Shown here: piece by piece, positions 17,378 to 25,834 of the stretch
Layout of the letters: each line of letters starts with the position of its first letter
Position numbering within the stretch: the stretch's first letter is position 1
Source of the DNA: Sphingomonas asaccharolytica NBRC 15499
GTDB lineage: Bacteria > Pseudomonadota > Alphaproteobacteria > Sphingomonadales > Sphingomonadaceae
Direction of reading: 5' to 3'
Length of the DNA stretch: 64,000 bases
Assembly (NCBI RefSeq): GCF_001598355.1
Contig: NZ_BCYU01000019.1
Coordinates: 1 to 64,000, forward strand
The notes under the pieces: generated by a model
Databases searched by the model: none
Seen by the model: only the letters and a program-made list of their open reading frames with translations
What the model was told of the DNA's origin: nothing
Translations under genes and position numbers: made by a program

Positions 17378-17926
17378 ATGAATCGAGTGTTTCTTGCCGC
17401 GGCGCTCGCGAGCGCAAGCTTTATGGCGGTAGCGCTGATCGGGCCGACCGCGGCGCAGACCGCCCCGGCTGCCAGAGGCGATGCCAATGGCGACGGCGTG
17501 CTCTCGCGCGACGAAGCAATGGCGCAGGCCGATGCGCGGTTCGACCGCCTGGACGCGAACAAGGACGGCAAGCTGACGCCCGACGAGATGCAGCCGCGCC
17601 GGCCGATGGGCGGAGCCGAGGCGGCGGCGCCTCCTCCGCCGCCGGCTGAAGGCGCGTCTCCTCCGGCCGGCCCCGGCGGCCACGGCTTCGGTGGGCGGAT
17701 GTTCGCCCGGCTGGATACCAACGGCGACGGCGTAGTCGACCGCGGGGAATTTCGCGCACAGGCCGCGCAACGCTTCGACCGCATGGATACCAACAAGGAC
17801 GGCAAGATCGATGCGGCGGAGCGCCAGGCGGCGCGTGACGCAATGGAACAGATGCGCGGTAGGCGCGGCAACCGCGGAGACGCCCCGCCACCGCCACCCG
17901 CATCGACGGACAAGCCCGGGCAGTAA
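17378..17926 (+). CDS. Secreted EF-hand calcium-binding protein
   Basis: A 182-residue exported protein with a signal peptide (MNRVFLAAALASASFMAVAL..., cleavage near AAQT). Four EF-hand loops are readable: DANGDGVLSRDE, DANKDGKLTPDE, DTNGDGVVDRGE and DTNKDGKIDAAE. A Pro/Ala-rich linker (AAAPPPPPAEGASPPAGPG) separates the two pairs. It is likely a periplasmic calcium binder or sensor. A longer frame opens at 17276, but the signal peptide sets the start at 17378. It sits immediately upstream of a two-component system, a common arrangement, though a hairpin (17945-17976) lies between them. Confidence 0.85.
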   Translation: MNRVFLAAALASASFMAVALIGPTAAQTAPAARGDANGDGVLSRDEAMAQADARFDRLDANKDGKLTPDEMQPRRPMGGAEAAAPPPPPAEGASPPAGPGGHGFGGRMFARLDTNGDGVVDRGEFRAQAAQRFDRMDTNKDGKIDAAERQAARDAMEQMRGRRGNRGDAPPPPPASTDKPGQ

Positions 17927-17944
17927 TCCCCATATGCCCAGGCT

Positions 17945-17976
17945 GCCGGGCGGGTGCCCCTCCTCACCCGCCCGGC
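17945..17976. terminator. Strong hairpin, possible terminator
   Basis: A 12-bp perfect stem GCCGGGCGGGTG / CACCCGCCCGGC with an 8-nt loop, 18 bp after the EF-hand stop. There is no T tract, so it may be an mRNA-stabilising or attenuating hairpin and not a classical terminator. Confidence 0.5.
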
Positions 17977-18034
17977 CCTCCACCCCTTCCTCATTGGGCC
18001 TTTTCGCCGTCAGGGCTTTTCAGGGGGACGATTG

Positions 18035-18772
18035 ATGCTTAGCGAAGTGCCGATGGGCGGCATTCCCCACATTCTCCTGGTCGATGACGAGCGCTCGATC
18101 CGCGAGCCGCTCGCCCAATACCTGAACAAGCAGGGGTTTCGCGTCACCCAGGCGGGCGATGCCGAAAGCGCGCGCACGCGGATGGCGGCGTATGCCATCG
18201 ACCTGATCATCCTCGACATCATGATGCCGGGCGAGGACGGGTTGAGCCTGTGCCGCCATATCCGTGCGACCGGCGACATTCCCGTCATCCTGTTGACCGC
18301 CAAGAGCGAGGAGACCGACCGCATCGTCGGGCTCGAAATGGGTGCCGACGATTATGTCGTCAAACCCTTCTCGCCGCGCGAACTGGCAACCCGCGCCCGC
18401 GTCATCCTGCGCCGCGCCGCCGGCAGCGGTACGCGCCAGCACGCGCCCGAAAGCGGGTCCTACGCCTTTGCCGGCTGGGTGTTGAAGTCCGGCGAGCGCG
18501 CGCTGGTCGACCGTGAAGGCGTGTCGGTGCCGTTGTCGACCGGTGAATATAATCTGCTTCTGGCCCTGGTGCTGCGCCCGCGCCAGGTGCTCACTCGCGA
18601 CCAGTTGCTTGATCTGACCCAGGGCCGCGAGGCGATGGCGTTCGATCGCGCGATCGACAACCAAGTCAGCCGGTTGCGGCGCAAGATCGAGCCCGATCCG
18701 AAAAACCCTGCCGTCATTAAGACGGTGTGGGGCGGTGGTTACACGCTCGCCGCGGAAGTCACGCGATTATGA
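18035..18772 (+). CDS. OmpR/PhoB-type response regulator
   Basis: A 245-residue two-domain regulator. The receiver domain has DDE near the N-terminus, the phospho-acceptor Asp61 in LIILDIMMPGEDG, Thr in LLTAKSEE and Lys in DDYVVKPFSPRE. A C-terminal winged helix follows (LSTGEYNLLLALVLRPRQVLTRDQLLDLTQG...). I chose ATG 18035 after CAGGGGGAC; a longer frame begins at 17954. It shares a 4-bp ATGA overlap with the sensor kinase, its cognate partner. The regulated genes are unknown; the EF-hand gene next door is a candidate. Confidence 0.92.
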   Translation: MLSEVPMGGIPHILLVDDERSIREPLAQYLNKQGFRVTQAGDAESARTRMAAYAIDLIILDIMMPGEDGLSLCRHIRATGDIPVILLTAKSEETDRIVGLEMGADDYVVKPFSPRELATRARVILRRAAGSGTRQHAPESGSYAFAGWVLKSGERALVDREGVSVPLSTGEYNLLLALVLRPRQVLTRDQLLDLTQGREAMAFDRAIDNQVSRLRRKIEPDPKNPAVIKTVWGGGYTLAAEVTRL

Positions 18773-20151
18773 GATTGTGGCCGCGGAACCTGCCTGGCCA
18801 GATGGCCGTGCTCGTCGCGGTCGCGCTGTTCGTCGCGCAGGCGATCAATTTCGGGTTGAGCCTGCGCGATCGCCAGACGTTCCGGCTGGAGCAGACCGTT
18901 GGGCCAGTCGTCGCACGCATCATCGACGCCTCGCAAGGACCGCGCGGCAGGCGCGACGAGCGGCAGCCGGATATAACGGCCGCACCGGCGTCAGCTGATG
19001 AGACTCCCTGGGACCGTTTCCGCTCGCACCCCTGGCCCTCCAATCCGATGCCGGCGGGCCTCGTGCGACAACCGGCGATCGAAGAGGCATTGCGCGCGCG
19101 ACTGGTCGAAGCGGGAATCCCGGTCGAGCAAGTCATCACCGGCGTCCGTCCGCTGCTGTCCAACGACCCGCGCTTCGCTAAGATGTCGCGCGTCCGTGCC
19201 CAGCGCTATCGCTTTGCCAAGAGCGAATTGCTGATCGCCGTCGAGCAGCCCAAGGTCGGCTGGTGGGCGGCAGCCAATCCGTGGCAGGATTCGGAATGGC
19301 CGTTCCTCTCGCGGCTGATCGGCCAGACGCTGGTGCTCTATGCAATCGTGCTGCTACCCGTGCTGCTGGCGACGCGGCGTATCGCGCAGCCGCTACGCTC
19401 GCTAGCGCGCGCCGCGCAACGCTATCATCCCGGCGAATCCGATGCCGCGATCCCGGAAAGCGGGCCGCACGATGTGCGTACGCTGATCGTCGCGTTCAAC
19501 GACTTGCGCACGCGCGTCAGCGCGATGTTGGAGGAAAAGGACCGCATGCTGGGCGCGATCGGGCACGATCTGCGCACGCCGCTGGCCGCTCTTCGCGTCC
19601 GCATCGAATCGGTTGAGGATGACGACGACCGCGCGCGCATGGCGGACACCATCGACGAGATGAACCGCACGCTCGACGACATATTGTCGCTGGCGCGGCT
19701 GGGGCGGCCGAGCGAGCAGGCGACCGAAGTCGACCTCGCCGCTTTGGTCGATGCGGTGGTCGAGGATTTCCGCGACCTCGGCATGCCGGTCGAGTTCACC
19801 GAGGTCGAACGGCTGACGATGCATTTGCGGCCGTCGCTGATGCGCCGAGCGATCCGCAATCTGATCGAAAATGCGGTCAAATATGGCGGCGGCGCGGACG
19901 TGTTCCTGAGGTCCGATGCCAAGACAGTCGAGATCGCGGTGTGCGACAACGGGCCTGGCGTCCCACCCGACCGCATCCCAGAGGTGTTCGAGGCATTCAC
20001 GCGGATCGAGGGATCGCGCAATAAGGAAACCGGCGGCATCGGCCTTGGCCTGGCGCTGGCGCGCGCTATCGTGCGCGAGGCGCGGGGCGATATCCGGCTG
20101 GAAAACCGTCCGGAAGGCGGCCTTGCCGCGACGATTACGCTGCCGCGTTAG
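18769..20151 (+). CDS. Sensor histidine kinase (EnvZ-like)
   Basis: A 460-residue membrane kinase. It has TM1 at about 10-30, a periplasmic loop of about 150 residues and TM2 at about 185-205 (LVLYAIVLLPVLLATRR). HAMP-like helices follow, then the HisKA motif GAIGHDLRTPLAALR with His266, and a HATPase domain with NLIENAVKYGG, DNGPGVP and GGIGLGLALARAI. It phosphorylates the regulator encoded just upstream, overlapping by 4 bp. At the other end it overlaps the converging sugar MFS gene tail to tail by 17 bp (20135-20151). The sensed signal is not apparent. Confidence 0.92.
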   Translation: MRLWPRNLPGQMAVLVAVALFVAQAINFGLSLRDRQTFRLEQTVGPVVARIIDASQGPRGRRDERQPDITAAPASADETPWDRFRSHPWPSNPMPAGLVRQPAIEEALRARLVEAGIPVEQVITGVRPLLSNDPRFAKMSRVRAQRYRFAKSELLIAVEQPKVGWWAAANPWQDSEWPFLSRLIGQTLVLYAIVLLPVLLATRRIAQPLRSLARAAQRYHPGESDAAIPESGPHDVRTLIVAFNDLRTRVSAMLEEKDRMLGAIGHDLRTPLAALRVRIESVEDDDDRARMADTIDEMNRTLDDILSLARLGRPSEQATEVDLAALVDAVVEDFRDLGMPVEFTEVERLTMHLRPSLMRRAIRNLIENAVKYGGGADVFLRSDAKTVEIAVCDNGPGVPPDRIPEVFEAFTRIEGSRNKETGGIGLGLALARAIVREARGDIRLENRPEGGLAATITLPR

Positions 20152-21634
20152 GCGCCACAGTAGGATCCTTCACCCGCAGCATTGCCAATGCAGCAAGCAC
20201 CAAAACGACCGCGCCGCACGCCATCGTCCAGACGGGTTCCCCCGGGAAGAACGTGCGAATGATCGCGCCCATCACCGTCGCGACCAGCAGTTGCGGCACC
20301 ACGATGAAGAAGTTGAAGATCCCCATATAGATGCCGAGCTTATGTTGCGGCAGCACGCCGGCCAGGATGACATAGGGCATGGTCAGAATCGAGGCCCAAG
20401 TGAAGCCGACCCCGATCATCGGCAGCAGCAACAATTGCTGATCGCGGATGACCAGCAGCGAGGCGAAGCTGACGGCGCCGATCACCAGGCACAGCATGTG
20501 AGTCTTCTGCGCGCCGATCCGTCTCGCAAGCACCGGCAGCACGAACGCGGCAAGCGCCGCGACGCCGTTATAGACCGAGAACAATACCCCGACCCAGTCG
20601 GCGCCATCATTGTACGCCTTGGCCGCGGTGTCAGTCGAATGGAACACGTATTGCGCCACCACTGGGGTGGTGTAGATCCACATGACGAACAGCGCGAGCC
20701 AGGAGAAGAACTGGACCAGCGCCAGCCGCTTCATCTGGTCGGGCATGCGCGATAGGTCGCTCATGATCTGGACGAGCGCGTTATCGCCGCCACCCCGCAC
20801 CATCGCGGCGGCGATCAAGCCGAGGACACCGAAAGCCGCGAGCGCGCCGCCCAGCACGTAGAGATCGCGTTCGAACGTGAACCACCAGACGCATGCGACA
20901 ACTGCCGAGCCTGCCAGCAACCACCACCAGCCACCGCGCGGCGCGATCGGCGTTTCATGCTCTCGCCCCGCATCGGCGTCGTCGAACGAGCGCATTTGCT
21001 CGGGCGAATATTCCCGCGTCGTCAGCACCGTCCACAGTACCGCCGCGAAAATCAATGCCGCACCGAGATAAAAGGCATAACGGACCGATTGCGGAATCTC
21101 GCCCGCGGGCGCGACGTTGCTGATCCCCAGCCTGGCCATGGCGAACGGCGCGAGGCTGCCGATCACCGCGCCGGCGCCGATGAATCCGGTCTGGAACGCA
21201 TAGCCCGCGGTACGCTGCGAAGGCGCGACCATGTCGCCGACGAACGCGCGAAACGGCTCCATCGATACGTTGATCGACGCGTCGAGCATCCACAGCAACA
21301 ACGCCGCCGCGAGCAACGTGGTCGCGTTAGGCATGCCGAGCAGCGCAAGCGCCGCGAGCAACGCTCCCGCCAGGAAATATGGCCGCCGCCGCCCGAACCG
21401 TCCCCAGGTGCGGTCGCTGAAATGGCCGATCAGCGGCTGCACGACGAGGCCGGTAACCGGCGCCGCGATGGCCAGCAACGCGAGGCTACCGACATCGCTT
21501 CCCAGTGTCTGAAAGATACGGCTGAGGTTGGCATTCTGCAGCCCGAACGCGATCTGGATGCCGAAGAAACCGAACGAAATGTTCCACAGCCCGCGCCAGG
21601 TCTGGCGCGGTTTCTCCACCGGAAGTCCGCTCAT
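20135..21634 (-). CDS. Sugar MFS transporter (SLC45/GPH-like), probable maltose/maltodextrin importer
   Basis: A 499-residue, 12-TM transporter of the sucrose/maltose-type MFS group. TM1 reads [25 protein letters not shown] and the TM2-3 loop [17 protein letters not shown], both typical of SLC45-like proton:disaccharide symporters. It begins with a 4-bp overlap (ATGA) at the end of the LacI gene, which fixes the start at 21634. Paired with a LacI regulator, TBDR, amylase and glucosidase, its likely job is inner-membrane uptake of maltose or short maltodextrins released in the periplasm. A similar MFS-LacI-TBDR layout is known from the Caulobacter maltose locus. Confidence 0.88.
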   Translation of the reverse strand: MSGLPVEKPRQTWRGLWNISFGFFGIQIAFGLQNANLSRIFQTLGSDVGSLALLAIAAPVTGLVVQPLIGHFSDRTWGRFGRRRPYFLAGALLAALALLGMPNATTLLAAALLLWMLDASINVSMEPFRAFVGDMVAPSQRTAGYAFQTGFIGAGAVIGSLAPFAMARLGISNVAPAGEIPQSVRYAFYLGAALIFAAVLWTVLTTREYSPEQMRSFDDADAGREHETPIAPRGGWWWLLAGSAVVACVWWFTFERDLYVLGGALAAFGVLGLIAAAMVRGGGDNALVQIMSDLSRMPDQMKRLALVQFFSWLALFVMWIYTTPVVAQYVFHSTDTAAKAYNDGADWVGVLFSVYNGVAALAAFVLPVLARRIGAQKTHMLCLVIGAVSFASLLVIRDQQLLLLPMIGVGFTWASILTMPYVILAGVLPQHKLGIYMGIFNFFIVVPQLLVATVMGAIIRTFFPGEPVWTMACGAVVLVLAALAMLRVKDPTVAPNAAA

Positions 21635-22662
21635 GCCCGGGGCGCCGTCGAGCGGCGAACGACTAAGCGTGGGGGCAGCATCGCCGCTTCGACCGATTGC
21701 GCGCGGATCTGGCGCAACAGCGTGTCGACCAAGGCCGCCCCGGCCTTGGCATAATCCTGGGCGATCGTGGTCAGCGGCGGGTGCGACAGGCTCGCCGCCG
21801 GGATATCGTCGAAGCCGACGATCGACACATCGCTCGGCACGTCGAGCCCTGCTTCCTCGAACGCTCGCATCGCGCCGATCGCGATCAAATCGCTGCCGGC
21901 GAAGACTGCGTCGAATGCCACGCCGCGCCGCAACAACTCGATCGCCGCTTCGTATCCCGACGCCTCGGTAGTGATGGCGTCGGCCTGCAATGCCGGATCG
22001 GGGTCGATGCCCGCCTCCAGCATCGCCGAACACGCGCCACGATAGCGGTCGGCGAGTTCAGGTGAGTGGCTGGACACTTGCCCCAGGAACGCGATCCGGC
22101 GGCATCCCAGCCCGATCAAATGCGCACTGGCGTCGCGCCCGCCGCGCACATTGTCGCAGCCGATCGTCGTGCCGGGCTGCCCGGTCTGGACCGAACCCCA
22201 GCGCACGAAGTGCGTCCCTTGCGCCTCGAGCTGTTCGAGCCGCGCCCGATAGGTCTCATAATCGCCATAGCCGAGCAGGATGATGCCGTCGGCCTTGTGG
22301 CTATCCTCATAATCGACGTGCCAGTTCGACGAGAGCTGCTGGAACGAGGTGAGCAGGTCATAGCCGCGCAGCGCGCAGGTCCGTGCGATCGACCCCAGCA
22401 TGGAGAGAAAGAACGGGTTGATCAGCGAATCGTCGGGGGTCGGATCCTCGAAGAACAGCAGCGCCAGCGTGTTGGTGTGTCGGCTGCGCAGCGAGGAGGC
22501 GTTCTTGTCGACCTTGTAGTTGAGTTGCGCGGCGATCGCTTCGATCCGTTTGCGCGTCGCTTCGCTGACGGTCGGGTCACCACGCAGCGCGCGCGACACG
22601 GTCGGTTGAGATACGCCCGCGCGTTGCGCGATATCGAAGGACGTCGGTTTGTCGGTTAGCAT
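21631..22662 (-). CDS. LacI family regulator, probable maltodextrin repressor
   Basis: A 343-residue LacI/GalR protein. The N-terminal HTH and hinge are SFDIAQRAGVSQPTVSRALRGD through NYKVDKNASSLRSRH, and the periplasmic-binding-like sugar domain contains VPSDVSIVGFDDIPAASLSHPPLTTIAQD. It would bind the 15-bp palindromic repeats found between it and the divergent TBDR (22852-22866 and 22952-22966) and release them on binding an inducer, most likely a malto-oligosaccharide. It is coupled to the MFS by a 4-bp overlap. I start it at 22662, where the HTH domain begins; the open frame runs much further upstream. Confidence 0.9.
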   Translation of the reverse strand: MLTDKPTSFDIAQRAGVSQPTVSRALRGDPTVSEATRKRIEAIAAQLNYKVDKNASSLRSRHTNTLALLFFEDPTPDDSLINPFFLSMLGSIARTCALRGYDLLTSFQQLSSNWHVDYEDSHKADGIILLGYGDYETYRARLEQLEAQGTHFVRWGSVQTGQPGTTIGCDNVRGGRDASAHLIGLGCRRIAFLGQVSSHSPELADRYRGACSAMLEAGIDPDPALQADAITTEASGYEAAIELLRRGVAFDAVFAGSDLIAIGAMRAFEEAGLDVPSDVSIVGFDDIPAASLSHPPLTTIAQDYAKAGAALVDTLLRQIRAQSVEAAMLPPRLVVRRSTAPRA

Positions 22663-22851
22663 CGCCCGACGGCTTCTCCCGCTGCCGGCCATCGCCTGCG
22701 GCCGGTTGGGCGCGAGTGTAGCGGGCAGCGCGGCGCCGCGATAGGGCCCGCGCGCATAACGAGTGTCCGGCAAATCGTGCCTCCCCAGCCGCCCTCTGTC
22801 ACGGGGCAATCCTTGGAGCCTAGGCGAGCGGCTCGAGGGTCGGAACGCCAT

Positions 22852-22866
22852 CACATACGTATTCAG
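22852..22866. promoter_or_regulatory. LacI operator candidate 1
   Basis: CACATACGTATTCAG, containing the perfect 8-bp palindrome ATACGTAT. It is the exact reverse complement of the site at 22952. The centres of the two sites are 101 bp apart, close to an integral number of helical turns, which would allow repressor-mediated looping. Confidence 0.7.
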
Positions 22867-22951
22867 CGAACACCGTTCGGTGCGCTTGGGATCGCGCGGA
22901 GAAACGTCGGTCGTGGCGATGCAACCGGGCAACACCCGCTTATGCATAATC

Positions 22952-22966
22952 CTGAATACGTATGTG
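22952..22966. promoter_or_regulatory. LacI operator candidate 2
   Basis: CTGAATACGTATGTG, the inverted exact copy of the site at 22852. It lies 113 bp upstream of the TBDR start, a plausible promoter-proximal position. Confidence 0.7.
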
Positions 22967-23078
22967 GCCAACTTGGCCCCATCCCCGCTGCAACATAAGC
23001 GCAGCATATCTGCACGCGCCATGTGGGCCGCGTCGATGCCGCCAGCCAAACATGGTGCGGCCGCAAGGGGAGGAATTG

Positions 23079-25775
23079 ATGACTGCTTTCCGTTCGAACC
23101 GTCGTACCCAGCTTGCGCTTCGCGCAAGCGGCATCGCGCTTGCCGGCGCGCTGACGGTGATCGCGTCGCCAGCGCTCGCGCAGACGGCGCCGACTGCCGC
23201 GGCGCCGCAGGCCGACGATCAGGCAAACGCCGATACCGCTCAGGACATCGTCGTCAGCGGCTTCAGGGCCGCGCTGGCCAGCGCGACCGCGAAGAAGAAG
23301 TCTTCCGAACAGATCCTCGAATCGGTGTCGTCGGAAGATATCGGCAAGCTGCCCGATAACGGCATCGGCGAATCGATAGCGCGCTTACCCGGCGTTTCGG
23401 CTCAGCGCAGCGCCGGCCGAGCCAACGTCATCTCGATTCGCGGTTTCGGCCCCGACTTTTCCTCCACCACGCTGAACGGCCGTCAGCAGACGACGACCAA
23501 CGACAGCCGCGAGGTAGAGTTCGACCAATATCCGTCGGAAATTCTAGCCGGCGTCGACGTCTACAAGACTGCGGAAGCCGACAAGACCGCCGGCGGCCTG
23601 GTCGGCAGCATCGACCTGCGTACGGTCCGCCCGCTTGATTACGGCAAGCGCGTCATCGCGATCGGCGGGCGCGGCACCTATGTCGACCAGAAGCTGCAGC
23701 CCAGCTCGACCGACAAGGGCTTCCGCGCCTATGGCACGTTTATCGACACGTTTGCCGACGGCAAGGCCGGCATCGCACTGTCGGCCGCCTATACGGACGA
23801 GCCGTATCAAACCAAGGATTTCAACGCCTGGGGCTATGGCGGCTATCCAGGCGGCGCGTCGGGCATGAACGGTATCAAGTCCTGGTTCGAGTCGGATCGC
23901 CTCAAGCGCTTTGGGGCGAACGGCACATTTCAGGTCCGCCCCGACGACCATCTCACGATTACGATCGACGCTTTTTATTCGCGCTTTATCGACCGTATCG
24001 ACCAGCGTGGTTTCGAGATGCCGTTCAGCTGCGGCGGCGGCTGCGGCCATGATTCGATCTCGAACGTCACCGCGACCAATGGCCTGGTCACCGCCGCTAC
24101 GATCGCCGGCACGCCGCTGATCGAGAATTATGCCAACGACCGCGTCGCCAACCAATATTCGGTGGGTTGGAATGGCACCTGGAAGAACGACGCCGGCTGG
24201 CGCGTAATGGGCGACTTCAGTTGGTCCCGCACCGATCGCACCGATACTTCGCTGCAGACCACCGCCGGCCTCGGTCGCGCCCTGCCGAACCCGACCGCGA
24301 TCGTGTCTTACACGACCACGCCGACCGGTCCGCAATTCACGAGCAACTATAACGGCACCAGCTCGGCACTCGTGTTGACCGACGTCGAAGGCTGGAGCGG
24401 ATCGCCCGTCCAGGCCGGCTACAGCAATATCCGGGACACTAAGGACGATCTGATCGAGGCCAAAGCGGAGATCGAGAAGGAGATTGGCGGTTTCCTGAAA
24501 TCGGTGAAGCTGGGCGTCGACTATACGGGTCGCACCAAGACGCTGAGCGCGAACGAAGGCTATCTCAGCCCGCCCAACGGTGCCCTCACCGCGGCGATCC
24601 CGAGCAACCTGCTGCTCAAGCCGATCACGCTTGACCGCGGCCTCGGCAAGGTCATCGCCTATGATCCCCGCACCTTGGTGTCGAACGGCGTGCTCGTCTT
24701 CGTTCCGAACACTTTCGGCAGCACCAAGGGCTATAACATCGAGGAAGATGTCTGGACTCCCTATGCGATGGCCTCGCTCAATGGCGATCTCGGCGGCGCC
24801 AAGCTGACGGGCAATATCGGCGTTCAGGCGGTTCGCACCGACGTGGCGTCAGGCGGCCAGGCCTTTCCAACGATCAGGGACGGCTACTGGATGGTTCTGC
24901 CCAGCATGAACCTCAACCTTCGGACCGACAGCGACTTCGTCGTTCGTTTCGCCGTGTCGAAGGAAATGATGCGCGCGCGCATTCCCGACCTCAACAACGT
25001 GTTCTCGGTTGGCATCGATCGCGCCACGTTGGGAACGCCTTTCTACAACGGCAGCGGCGGCAATCCGCGTCTGCGCCCATACCAGGCATGGGCGTTCGAC
25101 CTGAACTTCGAAAAGTATTTTGGCGGCAAGGGCTACGTCGCTCTGCAGACCTTCTACAAGGATATTACCACCTACGTCGCCAGCGGCGTCATCCAGGGGT
25201 ATGACTATGCGGGCGTTCCGGGACTGCCGACGACTCCTCCGATTCCGACGACCACCGTGGGCTGGCTTTCCACCAGCGTGAACACGAAGGGCGGCTATAT
25301 GTACGGCGCGGAAGTCGCGGCGACCTTACCGTTCGAGGTGTTCTCGAGGGGGCTGACCGGGTTCGGCATTACCGCCGGCGGTGGCTATACCAAGACCAAG
25401 ATCGCCGATTTCTATGGCAAGCTGAGCGTGATCCCCGGCTATTCGAAGTGGGTGGGAGGCGTTACCGCTTTCTATGAACGCTACGGTTTCAACATTCGCG
25501 GCAGCATGCGCTACCGTTCGACCTATCTCGGCGACTTCACCCTCTATAGCGGCGGGCTCGATCGTCAGACGGTCCTCGGTGAGACGATCTACGATGCACA
25601 GGTCGGCTACGACTTCTCGTCGGGCGCGCTCAAAGGACTGTCGATCTATGTTCAGGGCCAGAACCTGACCGATACGCGATCGGCGACCTTGGGTATCGTC
25701 ACCCAGCCGCTCTCCTATCTGAAATATCAGTCTTATGGACGCCGGTTCGTTGCCGGGGCCACCTTCAAGTTCTGA
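23079..25775 (+). CDS. TonB-dependent receptor, probable maltodextrin receptor
   Basis: An 898-residue outer-membrane receptor. It has a signal peptide (MTAFRSNRRTQLALRASGIA..., cleavage after ALAQ), a TonB-box-like DIVVSGF, a plug with KLPDNGIGESIARLPGVSAQR and ISIRGFGPDFSSTTLNGRQ, and a barrel ending YGRRFVAGATFKF. The plug motif is that of the large alphaproteobacterial TBDR family that includes the maltodextrin receptor MalA of Caulobacter. The start at 23079 is supported by AAGGGGAGG. Two LacI-type operators precede it. A hairpin terminator follows within 11 bp, so the downstream halogenase-amylase-glucosidase genes probably depend on read-through or their own promoter. Confidence 0.93.
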   Translation: MTAFRSNRRTQLALRASGIALAGALTVIASPALAQTAPTAAAPQADDQANADTAQDIVVSGFRAALASATAKKKSSEQILESVSSEDIGKLPDNGIGESIARLPGVSAQRSAGRANVISIRGFGPDFSSTTLNGRQQTTTNDSREVEFDQYPSEILAGVDVYKTAEADKTAGGLVGSIDLRTVRPLDYGKRVIAIGGRGTYVDQKLQPSSTDKGFRAYGTFIDTFADGKAGIALSAAYTDEPYQTKDFNAWGYGGYPGGASGMNGIKSWFESDRLKRFGANGTFQVRPDDHLTITIDAFYSRFIDRIDQRGFEMPFSCGGGCGHDSISNVTATNGLVTAATIAGTPLIENYANDRVANQYSVGWNGTWKNDAGWRVMGDFSWSRTDRTDTSLQTTAGLGRALPNPTAIVSYTTTPTGPQFTSNYNGTSSALVLTDVEGWSGSPVQAGYSNIRDTKDDLIEAKAEIEKEIGGFLKSVKLGVDYTGRTKTLSANEGYLSPPNGALTAAIPSNLLLKPITLDRGLGKVIAYDPRTLVSNGVLVFVPNTFGSTKGYNIEEDVWTPYAMASLNGDLGGAKLTGNIGVQAVRTDVASGGQAFPTIRDGYWMVLPSMNLNLRTDSDFVVRFAVSKEMMRARIPDLNNVFSVGIDRATLGTPFYNGSGGNPRLRPYQAWAFDLNFEKYFGGKGYVALQTFYKDITTYVASGVIQGYDYAGVPGLPTTPPIPTTTVGWLSTSVNTKGGYMYGAEVAATLPFEVFSRGLTGFGITAGGGYTKTKIADFYGKLSVIPGYSKWVGGVTAFYERYGFNIRGSMRYRSTYLGDFTLYSGGLDRQTVLGETIYDAQVGYDFSSGALKGLSIYVQGQNLTDTRSATLGIVTQPLSYLKYQSYGRRFVAGATFKF

Positions 25776-25785
25776 TGACGCGATC

Positions 25786-25812
25786 CGCCTCGCCGGTTAG
25801 TCCGGCGAGGCG
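25786..25812 (+). terminator. Intercistronic terminator between TBDR and halogenase
   Basis: An 11-bp perfect stem CGCCTCGCCGG / CCGGCGAGGCG with loop TTAGT, followed by CTTTCG. It may limit read-through so that the receptor is made in excess of the downstream enzymes. Confidence 0.75.
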
Positions 25813-25834
25813 CTTTCGCTGATTAAGGCTGCAC

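Larger units (their letters stand above)
22663..23078. promoter_or_regulatory. Divergent regulatory region of the maltodextrin locus
   Basis: 416 bp without a credible gene. It holds two perfect, inverted 15-bp operator candidates and presumably the promoters of both arms. GGGGAGG at 23066 is the ribosome site of the TBDR. I could not identify a convincing -35/-10 pair by eye. Confidence 0.6.
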
